Origin: Agrobacterium sp. RAC06
Lineage (GTDB): Bacteria > Pseudomonadota > Alphaproteobacteria > Rhizobiales > Rhizobiaceae
DNA: 64,000 bases
Assembly (NCBI RefSeq): GCF_001713475.1
Contig: NZ_CP016499.1
Location: 2,666,001 to 2,730,000 of the forward strand
Reading direction: 5' to 3'
Positions 46,501 to 55,234 of the stretch are shown here, piece after piece. The notes below the pieces were generated by a model. That model was not told the DNA's origin. It saw only the letters and a program-made list of their open reading frames with translations, and did no database searches. Each line of letters begins with the position of its first letter. Position 1 is the first letter of the stretch. Both the position numbers and the translations under genes were made by a program.

Positions 46501-47325
46501 ATGAATAAGCCCATGAAGCTCGTCGTCGTCGGTGCCGCCGGTCGCATGGGCAAGACGCTGATCAAGCTGATCAGCGAGACAGAGGGCCTTGTGCTGCATG
46601 CGGCGGTCGAACGGGCCGGCTCGGCCGTGCTCGGCCAAGATGCAGGCGAACTGGCAGGCGTGCCGAAGCTCGGCGTTGCCGTGACCGACGATCCGCTGGC
46701 TGCCTTCCTGCATGCCGATGGCGTTATCGATTTCACCACGCCGGCTTCGACCGTCGAATTCGCGGCGCTGGCGGCCCAGGCGCGCATCGTGCATGTGATC
46801 GGCACCACCGGCTGCCTGTTGGAGCATGAGGAGAAGATCGATGCGGCCGCACGGCATGCGCGGGTCGTGAAGTCGGGCAATATGAGCCTCGGCGTCAATC
46901 TGCTGTCGGTTCTGATCAAGCAGGCGGCCCAGGCGCTCGACGCAGCCGGCTGGGATATTGAGGTGCTCGAGATGCACCACAAGCACAAGGTTGACGCGCC
47001 TTCCGGCACGGCGCTTTTGCTCGGCGAGGCAGCGGCCGAGGGCCGTGGCATTTCGCTTGCTGATCATTCCGTTCGGGTGCGCGATGGCCATACGGGCCCG
47101 CGCGAAGAGGGTTCGATCGGCTTTGCCACGCTGCGCGGCGGCTCCGTCATCGGCGAACACTCCGTGCTGTTTGCCAGTGAAGGCGAGATGGTCACGCTGT
47201 CTCACAGTGCGACCGACCGTTCGCTGTTTGCTCGTGGTGCGCTAAAGGCCGCCATCTGGGCCCGGGACAAGAAGCCCGGCCGCTATACCATGCTCGACGT
47301 GCTCGGGCTCAACTCCACCCCCTGA
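46501..47325 (+). CDS. dapB: 4-hydroxy-tetrahydrodipicolinate reductase
   Basis: This 274-residue NAD(P)H enzyme of lysine and meso-diaminopimelate biosynthesis has a Rossmann nucleotide loop [41 protein letters not shown], and the catalytic [14 protein letters not shown] block with the general-acid His and Lys. GEGEM/HR region [24 protein letters not shown] is present. It supplies mDAP for peptidoglycan, fitting with mepA and the PBP elsewhere in the window. It lies between the exporter and gpmA. Confidence 0.96.
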   Translation: MNKPMKLVVVGAAGRMGKTLIKLISETEGLVLHAAVERAGSAVLGQDAGELAGVPKLGVAVTDDPLAAFLHADGVIDFTTPASTVEFAALAAQARIVHVIGTTGCLLEHEEKIDAAARHARVVKSGNMSLGVNLLSVLIKQAAQALDAAGWDIEVLEMHHKHKVDAPSGTALLLGEAAAEGRGISLADHSVRVRDGHTGPREEGSIGFATLRGGSVIGEHSVLFASEGEMVTLSHSATDRSLFARGALKAAIWARDKKPGRYTMLDVLGLNSTP

Positions 47326-47346
47326 TCGTCAAGAGAGGAATTGTCG

Positions 47347-47982
47347 ATGACCGGTACCCTCGTGCTCGTGCGCCATGGCCAGAGCGACTGGAACCTGAAG
47401 AACCTGTTTACCGGCTGGCGTGATCCGGACCTGACTGAACTCGGTGTGCAGGAAGCCAATGCCGGCGGCAAGGCGCTGGCCGACTACGGCATTAAGTTCG
47501 ATATCGCGTTCACCTCGGTGCTCACCCGTGCGCAGAAAACCTGCAACATCATCCTCGAAAACGTCGGCCAGACCGGTCTTGAGACGATCAAGGACGAGGC
47601 GCTGAACGAGCGCGACTACGGTGATCTCTCCGGCCTCAACAAGGATGATGCGCGCGCCAAGTGGGGCGAGGAGCAGGTGCACATCTGGCGCCGTTCCTAC
47701 GACATCCCGCCGCCGGGCGGTGAAAGCCTGCGCGACACCGGTGCGCGCGTGTGGCCTTATTACATGACCGAAATCCTGCCGCGCGTGCTGCGGGGCGAGA
47801 AGGTGCTGGTCGCAGCCCACGGCAATTCGCTGCGCTCGCTGGTGATGGTGCTCGACAAGCTGACCAAGGAGCAGATCCTCGGCGTCAACCTCGCGACGGG
47901 CGTTCCCATGGTCTACAAGCTGAACGCGGATTCGACGGTGGCTTCCAAGGAAGTGCTGGGCGACATGTCCGCCGCGCATTGA
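47347..47982 (+). CDS. gpmA: 2,3-bisphosphoglycerate-dependent phosphoglycerate mutase
   Basis: This 211-residue glycolytic enzyme interconverts 3- and 2-phosphoglycerate. The phosphohistidine is His10 in [33 protein letters not shown] and [13 protein letters not shown] carry the other active-site residues. It is shorter than E. coli GpmA (250), as usual for rhizobial homologues. The ATG at 47347 has AGAGGA upstream. Confidence 0.95.
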   Translation: MTGTLVLVRHGQSDWNLKNLFTGWRDPDLTELGVQEANAGGKALADYGIKFDIAFTSVLTRAQKTCNIILENVGQTGLETIKDEALNERDYGDLSGLNKDDARAKWGEEQVHIWRRSYDIPPPGGESLRDTGARVWPYYMTEILPRVLRGEKVLVAAHGNSLRSLVMVLDKLTKEQILGVNLATGVPMVYKLNADSTVASKEVLGDMSAAH

Positions 47983-48008
47983 GCGTCACCACCCTCCCCG
48001 AAATGAAA

Positions 48009-48040
48009 GAAGCCGCCCATGAGGCGGCTTCTCTCATTTT
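48009..48040. terminator. Bidirectional terminator between gpmA and the pcaD-like gene
   Basis: GAAGCCGCC (48009-48017) pairs with GGCGGCTTC (48023-48031), followed by TCTCATTTT on the plus strand. On the minus strand the stem is followed by TTTCATTTC. It separates two convergent genes. Confidence 0.75.
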
Positions 48041-48052
48041 CAGTGACTATTC

Positions 48053-48847
48053 TCAGTTCGCCTGCTTGCGCATGAAGCCCTGGATCAGCTCGGCGAGCGC
48101 TTCCGGCTGCTCGACCGAGGGGATATGGGCGCAATCGTCGATCACCTCGAAACGCGCGCCTGGCACAAGCTGGGAACCGGCCTCGACAGTGGCGGGCGGC
48201 GTCGAGCCGTCCTGGTCGCCGACGACGAAGAGCGTGGGAACCGTGATGGTCGGCAGGACGTCGGAGAAATCCGTGTCGCGCAGGGCGGCACAGGTCGAGA
48301 GATAGCCGGCCTTTGACTGGCGGGTCATCATCAGGCGGTAACCGGCCAGTTCGTCGGCACGGTCGTCATGGAAGGCCGGCGTGAACCAGCGCGCCATGGC
48401 GCTGTCGGCAGCACTTTCGATCCCGTCCTTCTCGATGCCGGCGATGCGCTCGGCCCAGATCTCGGCAGAACCGATGCGGGGTGCGGTGTCGCAGAGGATG
48501 AGCTTGCGGAACAGATCCGGCCGCTCCTGCCAGAGGCCCTGGCAGACGAGACCGCCAACCGAGAGGCCGCAGAAAGTGGCCTTGCGGATACCAAGTTCAT
48601 CGCAAAGGGTGGCGAGATCCGAGACCAGATCGGCCATGCCGAAGGGCTTGTCGGCACCGCCGGACAGGCCGTGACCGCGGCTGTCGTAAAACAGGACCGA
48701 GACGTCATCGTCGAGTTCATCGAAGAGCGGCAGCCAGATGCGGAAGTCGGTGCCAAGCCCGTTGGAGAAAACGATCAGGTTCTTGGCTTTCGCCTCGCCG
48801 ATCAGCTCGTAGTGGACGACATTGCCGTTGATGGTGGTGAAGGCCAA
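48053..48847 (-). CDS. pcaD: 3-oxoadipate enol-lactonase-like alpha/beta hydrolase
   Basis: This 264-residue alpha/beta hydrolase has nucleophile Ser96 in CGLSVGG, the acid Asp in VVGDQDGSTP and the catalytic His in DCAHIPSVEQP. The fit to PcaD, which hydrolyses 3-oxoadipate enol-lactone in protocatechuate breakdown, is good along the length. No pcaB/C/G/H genes are nearby, so it could be an orphan PcaD or a related lactonase. The protocatechuate produced by quiC, about 46 kb away, would need such a step. Confidence 0.75.
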   Translation of the reverse strand: MAFTTINGNVVHYELIGEAKAKNLIVFSNGLGTDFRIWLPLFDELDDDVSVLFYDSRGHGLSGGADKPFGMADLVSDLATLCDELGIRKATFCGLSVGGLVCQGLWQERPDLFRKLILCDTAPRIGSAEIWAERIAGIEKDGIESAADSAMARWFTPAFHDDRADELAGYRLMMTRQSKAGYLSTCAALRDTDFSDVLPTITVPTLFVVGDQDGSTPPATVEAGSQLVPGARFEVIDDCAHIPSVEQPEALAELIQGFMRKQAN

Positions 48848-48907
48848 ATCTTTTACTCCTGTGGGACCTGCGCCCCGTTGTTGTGGTTCCGGCCAGGCCG
48901 GGAATTC

Positions 48908-51892
48908 TTAGTGTGCCTCGTCCCAATTGTGGGCGGCGCGAGCGTCGACCTTGAGCGGCACGCGCATCGAGACGGCCGGCATGGCGGCATTTTCCATGAT
49001 GTCCACGATCACAGGCATGGCGGTATCGACCGCCTCGTCCTCGACCTCGAAGATCAGTTCGTCATGCACCTGCAGCAGCATGCGGCAGCGTTCGGCAAGA
49101 CCGGCAGCCACGAGTGCAGGTTCGATCTGGATCATGGCGCGGCGGATCACGTCGGCGGCCGAGCCCTGGATCGGGGCATTGATGGCGGCGCGTTCGTTGA
49201 AGGCGCGCATCGAGGGGTTGGACGACTTGATCTCCGGGTAATGGGCGCGGCGGCCGAAGATGGTTTCCACATAGCCGTGCTCGCGGGCGAAGGCTTTGGT
49301 GCTCTCCATGTAGTCCTTGATGCCGGGGAAGCGCTCGAAATACTTCTTGATGTAGTCGCCGGCTTCCGAGCGCTCGATGCTCAGCTGATTGGCCAGACCG
49401 AAGGCCGAGATGCCGTAGATGATGCCGAAGTTGATCGCCTTGGCGCGGCGGCGGACTTCCGACGGCATGCCCTCGACCGGCACGCCGAACATTTCCGACG
49501 CGGTCATGGCATGGATATCGATGCCGTCGGCGAAGGCCTGACGCAGCTGCGGGATCTCGGCGACATGGGCGAGCACGCGCAGCTCGATCTGGCTGTAGTC
49601 GGCCGAGAGCAGCTTGTGGCCCGGCGTCGAGATGAAGGCGGTGCGGATCTTGCGGCCTTCGGCGGTGCGGACCGGGATGTTCTGCAGGTTCGGTTCCGAC
49701 GATGACAGGCGGCCCGTCGTCGTCGAGGCGAGCGAATAGCCCGTGTGGACGCGCTTGGTCTGCGGATGGATATAGCCAGGAAGCGCGTCGGTATAGGTGG
49801 ACTTCAGCTTGGTGAGCTGGCGCCAGTCGACGATCTTGCGCGGCAGCGGCGCGCCCTCGGCGGCGAGATCTTCCAGCACCTGGGCTGAGGTGGACCACTG
49901 GCCGGTCTTGGTCTTGGAGCCGCCGGGCAGGCCCATGCGGCCAAACAGGATATCGCCGAGCTGTTTCGGCGAGCCGATGTTGAAGCGCTCGCCGGCGAGT
50001 TCGTAAACCTCGTCCTCGGTGGCGGCGGCCTTCTGGGCAAGCTCGCCCGACAGGCGGGAGAGGATCTGGCGATCGACGGTGATGCCGCGCTCTTCCATAT
50101 GGGCGAGCACCGGCACCAACGGGCGCTCCAGACGCTCGTAGATACGGGTGAGGCCTTCGGCTGCCAGACGGGGTTTCAACACCAGCCAGAGACGTAGCGT
50201 CACGTCGGCATCTTCGGCCGCATAGGCGGTGGCGCGATCGATGTCGACGAGATCAAAGGTGACGGAGGATTTGCCGGAACCGGCGACGTCCTTGTAGGGG
50301 ATCGGGGTATGGCCGAGCCACTTCTCCGACAGGCCGTCCATGCCGTGATTGCCCTTGCCGGCGTCGAGCACGTAGGACATCAGCATGGTGTCGTCGAAGG
50401 ACTGGAGCGTAACGCCGTGGCGCTTCATCACCAGGTAGTCGTATTTGAGGTTCTGCGCGACCTTCAGGACCGACGGATCTTCGAGCAGGCCCTTCAATGC
50501 GGCAAGCGCATCCTTCATCGGGATCTGGCCTTCGGCATGACCGCCGCCGAGGAGATCGCCGACACCGGTCTTGTGGGTGAGCGGAATGTAGGCCGCGCGG
50601 ATGTCCGTCGAGCCGGGTGACAGGACGTTGTCCTGGATGGCGAGCGAGACGCCGACGAGTTCGGCCTGCATGGGATCGAGCGAGGTGGTCTCGGTGTCGA
50701 AGGCGACGAGGCCGGTTTCCCGGGCAGCAGCAATCCAGAGCTCGAGGGTCTCGATATCGCGGATCGTCACGTATGCGCTTCTGTCGATCGGCTTGCCGGC
50801 GAATGCATTGGCGCGGCTTGCGGCGAGATCGGCGGGTGTCTTGCCGTCGGGGCTTGCTGCCGGAGCCGAAGACGATGCGGCTGACAGCGCCGAGGTCGGC
50901 GTCCCGGACGAGGCGGGAACGTCGCCGACGTCGAGATCGGGCCCGCGGGCGGCGTCACCCCATTCGACCGGAACAACAGCGGCGTCGATGGCACCCGCAT
51001 CACAATCGCAGACCTCCGCGACGCGCCGGGTCAGGGTGGTGAATTCCATCGCCTTGAGGAAGCCGATCAGCTTTGGTCCGTCCTGCGGCTCCAGCACCAG
51101 GTCTTCGAGCTTCATGTCGATCGGCACGTCGGTGCGCAGTTCGACCAACTGGCGGGAGACCCGGGCGAGCTCGGCATTGGCGATGATGTTTTCGCGGCGC
51201 TTGACCTGCTTGATTTCGCCGGCCCGGGACAGCAGAGTTTCGAGATCGCCAAACTCTTCGAGAAGCTGGGCGGCGGTCTTCGGACCGATGCCGGGGATGC
51301 CAGGCACGTTGTCGGTCGAATCGCCGGTCATCGCCTGCAGATCGATCATCTTTTCCGGCGGCACGCCCCATTTCTCGATGACGTCGGGAATGCCGATCTG
51401 CTTGTCCTTCATCGCGTCGTACATGTGCACGTTCGCGGTCAGGAGCTGCATCAGGTCCTTGTCGGAGGAGACGATCGTCACATCGGCGCCGACGGCCTCG
51501 GCCTGGCGGGCATAGGTGGCGATGATGTCATCGGCCTCGAAGCCTTCGGTCTCGATGCAGGGCAGGTTGAAGGCGCGCGTCGCATGACGGATCAGGCCGA
51601 ATTGCGGGATCAGATCTTCCGGCGGGGCCGAGCGATTTGCCTTGTAGAGTGGATAGATTTCCTTGCGGAATGTCGTCGAGGAGTAGTCGAAGATAACAGC
51701 GAGATGGGTCGGCGTGACCCCGACATCTGTATTGCGCGCATCGCGCAGCAGCTTCCACAGCATGTTGCAGAAGCCGGAAACCGCATTGACGGGCAGGCCG
51801 TCCGATTTGCGGTTGAGGGCCGGGATGGCGTGGAAGGCGCGGAAGATGAAACCCGAGCCGTCGACGAGGAAGAGATGATCGCCTTTTTTCAT
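48908..51892 (-). CDS. polA: DNA polymerase I
   Basis: This 994-residue repair and Okazaki-maturation polymerase has an N-terminal 5'-3' exonuclease (about 1-300, with LFLVDGSGFIFRAFHA and VTIVSSDKDLMQLL), a Pro/Ala/Ser-rich linker, a 3'-5' exonuclease domain (~370-560) whose FDTETTSLD and YAAEDADVTLRL motifs retain the catalytic acids, and the polymerase (~600-994) with motif A DYSQIELRVLAH, motif B RRRAKAINFGIIYG and motif C LLQVHDELIFEV. So all three activities should be intact. The gene ends 60 bases before the pcaD start. Confidence 0.97.
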   Translation of the reverse strand: MKKGDHLFLVDGSGFIFRAFHAIPALNRKSDGLPVNAVSGFCNMLWKLLRDARNTDVGVTPTHLAVIFDYSSTTFRKEIYPLYKANRSAPPEDLIPQFGLIRHATRAFNLPCIETEGFEADDIIATYARQAEAVGADVTIVSSDKDLMQLLTANVHMYDAMKDKQIGIPDVIEKWGVPPEKMIDLQAMTGDSTDNVPGIPGIGPKTAAQLLEEFGDLETLLSRAGEIKQVKRRENIIANAELARVSRQLVELRTDVPIDMKLEDLVLEPQDGPKLIGFLKAMEFTTLTRRVAEVCDCDAGAIDAAVVPVEWGDAARGPDLDVGDVPASSGTPTSALSAASSSAPAASPDGKTPADLAASRANAFAGKPIDRSAYVTIRDIETLELWIAAARETGLVAFDTETTSLDPMQAELVGVSLAIQDNVLSPGSTDIRAAYIPLTHKTGVGDLLGGGHAEGQIPMKDALAALKGLLEDPSVLKVAQNLKYDYLVMKRHGVTLQSFDDTMLMSYVLDAGKGNHGMDGLSEKWLGHTPIPYKDVAGSGKSSVTFDLVDIDRATAYAAEDADVTLRLWLVLKPRLAAEGLTRIYERLERPLVPVLAHMEERGITVDRQILSRLSGELAQKAAATEDEVYELAGERFNIGSPKQLGDILFGRMGLPGGSKTKTGQWSTSAQVLEDLAAEGAPLPRKIVDWRQLTKLKSTYTDALPGYIHPQTKRVHTGYSLASTTTGRLSSSEPNLQNIPVRTAEGRKIRTAFISTPGHKLLSADYSQIELRVLAHVAEIPQLRQAFADGIDIHAMTASEMFGVPVEGMPSEVRRRAKAINFGIIYGISAFGLANQLSIERSEAGDYIKKYFERFPGIKDYMESTKAFAREHGYVETIFGRRAHYPEIKSSNPSMRAFNERAAINAPIQGSAADVIRRAMIQIEPALVAAGLAERCRMLLQVHDELIFEVEDEAVDTAMPVIVDIMENAAMPAVSMRVPLKVDARAAHNWDEAH

Positions 51893-52109
51893 GTCGGCAT
51901 GGATAGCGCGGGGCGGCTGAAACGTCCATGACGGTTTGGGTCGAATGCGGCGAAATCGCTCGCCTTAGCAGGCAGCCCTTTATCATTGGATCACCGACGG
52001 ATCACGGGTAAACCATCACGAAAAGCTTACCGATTTGTAATCCCGTCTTCCCTTGAAAAACCACATTCCAGATCACAAATCCTAGTCATCGGCGCCTGAT
52101 CACGCCGTA

Positions 52110-52236
52110 GTCTGAAAGAGGCTCGTCCCCCGCCGCTTCAGACTCGGGCAAAGGCCTTATCCCCCTCTCCGGGCCTTTGTCCCCATATTCCGGAGCCGTC
52201 GTGGCAGTCCCCCCGCCTAACGCCACGGCGGCTTCC
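52110..52236 (+). ncRNA. Three-hairpin RNA between polA and marR, probable alpha-r7 (Smr7C) family
   Basis: Three successive stems each expose a C-rich loop: GTCTGAA/TTCAGAC (52110-52143, loop with GTCCCCCGCC), CAAAGGCC/GGCCTTTG (52149-52179, loop with ATCCCCCTCT), and GGAGCCGTCGTGGC/GCCACGGCGGCTTCC (52192-52236, loop with GTCCCCCCGCC). C-rich loops that could pair with ribosome sites are typical of rhizobial trans-acting sRNAs. The polA/MarR location is the one I recall for Smr7C of Sinorhizobium meliloti. Orientation is taken from the C-rich loops. A clear poly-T end is missing; a TTGAAA at 52053-52058 could be the -35. Confidence 0.6.
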
Positions 52237-52280
52237 GTTCCCCTCGCATGAAAACCCAAAATTAGTCAGCCTCGGAAATG

Positions 52281-52294
52281 GATCGCATGCGATC
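52281..52294. promoter_or_regulatory. Palindrome upstream of marR, probable autoregulatory operator
   Basis: GATCGCATGCGATC is a perfect palindrome; imperfect symmetry extends it to 52272-52302 (TCGGAAATG...CATTCCCGA). It lies about 40 bases before the marR start, where many MarR proteins bind their own promoter. Confidence 0.5.
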
Positions 52295-52332
52295 ATTCCC
52301 GAACGACGAACCACGACGACGTGTCGAGCGCC

Positions 52333-52779
52333 ATGGCCAATGACCGTACGATCCCCGACCGCTCCGAGTCCGCCACTTGGCTGGCGAGCCAGCTTGCGCG
52401 CGGGTTCACACGGGCGCTGCAGGCACGGGCGGCCAAGCTCGGCTTCTCCCCGGGACAATTCCCAATTCTGCTCGAGCTCTGGGAAGAAGAAGGGTTGACG
52501 CAGAGGCAGCTGCTCGACCGGGTCGATGTCGAACAGGCGACGATCGCCAATACGCTCGCCCGGATGGAGCGCGACGGGCTGATCGAGCGACGCGTTCACC
52601 CCAAGGACAGACGCGCGCAGCAGATCTTCCTGACCGACAAGGCGCGGGACATGCGCGAGGAAGCAATGGCTGCCGCCGAAGCGGCGGAGCAGGCTATCTT
52701 CCAGGGTTTCCGGCGTTTCGAGAAGGAATTGCTGAAGGAATACATCCGCTGGGCGATCGCGAATGCCCGCAAGCTGTGA
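52333..52779 (+). CDS. MarR-family transcriptional regulator
   Basis: The protein is about 148 residues from the ATG at 52333; a GTG at 52321 would add four. The winged helix is clear: FSPGQFPILLELWEEEGLTQRQLLDRVDVEQATIANTLARMERDGLIERRVHPKDRRAQQIFLTDKA, with the D-R-R wing of MarR proteins. Flanking helices form the dimer interface. Ligand and targets are unknown. A palindrome upstream suggests autoregulation. It borders the structured RNA on one side and the M20 peptidase gene on the other. Confidence 0.88.
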   Translation: MANDRTIPDRSESATWLASQLARGFTRALQARAAKLGFSPGQFPILLELWEEEGLTQRQLLDRVDVEQATIANTLARMERDGLIERRVHPKDRRAQQIFLTDKARDMREEAMAAAEAAEQAIFQGFRRFEKELLKEYIRWAIANARKL

Positions 52780-52885
52780 GCAGATATTGATGCGCAGTTG
52801 AGAAAAAATCGCGGTCAGAACGCCTCGAAACATCAGGAGCTTTGGTCTATCGTCCGCCGCACTTTCAAATTTGCAGGACATGACC

Positions 52886-54274
52886 ATGACCGATCTCTCC
52901 CCCATCCTCGCCAAGGCCGACGAGGCCCTGCCGCAGAGCCTCGAACGGCTGTTCGATCTCGTGCGCATTCCCTCGATCTCGACGGATCCGGCCTACAAGG
53001 CCGATTGCCGCAAGGCCGGCGAGTGGCTGGTATCCGTACTCACCGAGCTCGGCTTCGATGCCTCGCTGCGTGATACGCCCGGCCATCCGATGGTGGTCGC
53101 CCATCACGCAGCTGAAACGGCCGACGCGCCGCATGTGCTGTTTTACGGTCATTACGATGTACAGCCGGTCGATCCGCTCGACCTCTGGGAAGACGATCCC
53201 TTTGCGCCGGCGATCAAGGAGAAGGATGGCCGCAAGGTCATCACCGGTCGCGGCACATCCGACGACAAGGGTCAGCTTTTGACGTTTGTTGAAGCCTGCC
53301 GCGCCTACAAGGCGGTGAAGGGTTCGCTGCCGGTCAAGATCACCATCCTGTTCGAGGGCGAAGAAGAATCCGGCTCGCCGTCGCTCAAGCCCTTCCTCGC
53401 TGCGAATGCCGATGAGCTGAAGGCCGACTTCGCGCTGGTCTGCGATACCAGCATGTGGGATCGCGAGACGCCGGCGATTGCTGCGGCCCTGCGTGGCCTC
53501 GTCGGCGAAGAAGTCACCATCATCGCTGCCGACCGCGACCTGCATTCGGGTCTCTTCGGCGGTGCAGCGGCCAACCCCGTTCATATCCTGACGAAGATCC
53601 TTGCCGATCTGCATGACGAAACCGGCAAGGTCACCCTTCCGGGCTTCTACGAAGGTGTCGAGGAGACCCCCGCCAACATCAAGGCATCCTGGGAGAGCCT
53701 GGGGCGGACGGCGGAAAGCTTCCTCGGCGAGGTGGGCCTGTCTGTCCCGGCGGGTGAAAAGGGCCGTTCCGTGCTGGAGCTCACCTGGGCGCGGCCGACG
53801 GCGGAAGTGAACGGCATTATCGGCGGCTATACCGGCGAAGGCTTCAAGACCGTGATTGCTGCCAAGGCCTCTGCGAAGATTTCCTTCCGCCTCGTCGGCA
53901 CCCAGGATCCGGCCAAAGTGCGCGAAAGCTTCCGCGCCTTTGTACAGGCCCGCATTCCCGCCGACTGCAAGGTCGAGTTCCATGAACATGGCGGCTCGCC
54001 GGCCATCCAGCTCTCCTATGATTCGCCTGAACTGACCAAGGCGAAGAACGCACTGTCGGATGAATGGCCGAAGCCGGCCGTGATCATCGGTATGGGCGGC
54101 TCGATCCCGATCGTCGGCGATTTCCAGAAGATGCTCGGCATGGATTCGCTGCTGGTCGGTTTCGGCCTGACCGACGACCGCATCCATTCGCCGAACGAGA
54201 AGTATGACCTCAACTCGTTCCACAAGGGCATCCGCTCGTGGATCCGTATTCTTGACGCGCTCGCAAACGGCTGA
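52886..54274 (+). CDS. M20-family dipeptidase
   Basis: This 462-residue zinc metallopeptidase is of the M20A/ArgE-DapE-CPG2-CNDP superfamily. The metal-binding segments are FYGHYDVQP (His, Asp), GRGTSDDKG with the bridging Asp, and EGEEESGSPS with the catalytic Glu pair. A dimerisation domain follows (DLHSGLFGG to about residue 330), then IGMGGSIPIVGDF and LTDDRIHSPNEKY with the last His. The CNDP-like architecture suggests a dipeptidase rather than a desuccinylase. I chose the ATG at 52886, seven bases after AGGA; an ATG at 52880 is too close to the site. Confidence 0.88.
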   Translation: MTDLSPILAKADEALPQSLERLFDLVRIPSISTDPAYKADCRKAGEWLVSVLTELGFDASLRDTPGHPMVVAHHAAETADAPHVLFYGHYDVQPVDPLDLWEDDPFAPAIKEKDGRKVITGRGTSDDKGQLLTFVEACRAYKAVKGSLPVKITILFEGEEESGSPSLKPFLAANADELKADFALVCDTSMWDRETPAIAAALRGLVGEEVTIIAADRDLHSGLFGGAAANPVHILTKILADLHDETGKVTLPGFYEGVEETPANIKASWESLGRTAESFLGEVGLSVPAGEKGRSVLELTWARPTAEVNGIIGGYTGEGFKTVIAAKASAKISFRLVGTQDPAKVRESFRAFVQARIPADCKVEFHEHGGSPAIQLSYDSPELTKAKNALSDEWPKPAVIIGMGGSIPIVGDFQKMLGMDSLLVGFGLTDDRIHSPNEKYDLNSFHKGIRSWIRILDALANG

Positions 54275-54288
54275 GGCCAGAAAAGCAA

Positions 54289-54319
54289 AAAGGCCGGTCA
54301 AAAACCGGCCTTTCCTTTA
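54289..54319 (+). terminator. Intrinsic terminator after the M20 peptidase gene
   Basis: AAAGGCCGGT (54289-54298) pairs perfectly with ACCGGCCTTT (54304-54313), followed by CCTTTA. It ends the peptidase transcript 15 bases after the stop codon. Confidence 0.8.
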
Positions 54320-54440
54320 CGCTTCTACGCTTGCCTGCCAGTACATCCGTGGTCAGGGACGGAAACGTGCCATTCGATGTCTCGGATGTTGGCCCACCTT
54401 CGTGAACCGCATCCCGGATCTAGATGATCGCTCTGGATGC

Positions 54441-54455
54441 TTAACAACCGGTTAA
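54441..54455. promoter_or_regulatory. Perfect CtrA box upstream of the YbaK gene
   Basis: TTAA-CAACCGG-TTAA is an exact match to the CtrA consensus TTAA-N7-TTAA. It lies in the 316-base gap between the peptidase terminator and the YbaK gene, 136 bases before that start codon. I see no other gene in this gap. Confidence 0.6.
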
Positions 54456-54590
54456 GCGTTTTGAAGTTCCTGAAACAGGATCTCCGCAAACGCTCTATCG
54501 CATGGTGATCCAGAGATGGGGATGCTCGACTGCCCTTTCAAGAGGCAAGGGCGCTTGAAAAGCGGATGTGGCTGCGGATAGAGTTTCATC

Positions 54591-55049
54591 ATGAGCCTCG
54601 AATCCGTCCGACAGTTCTTCCGGGAAAACGCACCCGACATCTCCGTCATCGTCACCGAAGCAAGCTCCGCCACCGTGGCGCTTGCGGCCGAAGCGCATGG
54701 CGTCGAGCCGGACCAGATCGCCAAGACGATATGCCTGAGGATCGGCGAAGACGTCGTGCTCGTGGTCACAGCTGGCACGAAGCGTCTGGACAATCGCAAG
54801 TTCAAGGATCGTTTCGGCGTGAAGCCGCGCATGCTCGATGCCGAAGCCGTGGTCGAGGCGACGAGCCATCCTGTCGGCGGAGTATGCCCCTTCGGCCTGC
54901 CCTCGCCTCTCAAGGTCTATTGTGATCTCTCGCTCCGGGCCTTCGACGAGGTGGTTCCGGCCGCAGGTGCGACGAATGCTGCGGTGAAGATTGCGCCGGA
55001 GCGCATGAGGTCACTGGTCGATGGCGTCTGGGCAGATCTCTGCCAGTAG
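54591..55049 (+). CDS. YbaK/aminoacyl-tRNA deacylase family protein
   Basis: This 152-residue single-domain protein is of the YbaK/ProX editing family, which hydrolyses mischarged aminoacyl-tRNAs (for example Cys-tRNA-Pro). The conserved Lys is K45 in IAKTICLR, and GGVCPFGLPSPLKVYCD carries the substrate-pocket Gly-Gly and Pro. DRFGVKPRML is also typical. Which tRNA it edits cannot be told from sequence. It has no strong ribosome site. A CtrA box lies upstream. Confidence 0.87.
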   Translation: MSLESVRQFFRENAPDISVIVTEASSATVALAAEAHGVEPDQIAKTICLRIGEDVVLVVTAGTKRLDNRKFKDRFGVKPRMLDAEAVVEATSHPVGGVCPFGLPSPLKVYCDLSLRAFDEVVPAAGATNAAVKIAPERMRSLVDGVWADLCQ

Positions 55050-55083
55050 CTTCACGCCTCGTTCAGAGCTTGTTTACCGGACT

Positions 55084-55098
55084 TTAACCACCCCTTAA
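55084..55098. promoter_or_regulatory. Perfect CtrA box upstream of the PBP gene
   Basis: TTAA-CCACCCC-TTAA matches the CtrA consensus TTAA-N7-TTAA exactly and lies 136 bases before the PBP start codon, in the intergenic region after the YbaK gene. CtrA control is inferred from the motif only. Confidence 0.6.
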
Positions 55099-55234
55099 AT
55101 CGCCGCAATTACTGTGCAATTGCGCGATCATCGGCTCGACGAGAGTAGATGATCGTCCGAGATTTCTTGAAGCCATTTCCGCGCCTGTCTTCCTTTGGCA
55201 GCGCATAACGAGCATCTGGAGCAAGATCACCGCA

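Noticed and set aside
52138..52968. 276-codon open frame antisense to marR and the M20 gene start
   Set aside because: Covers a clear MarR gene and the intergenic RNA on the other strand; no family resemblance.
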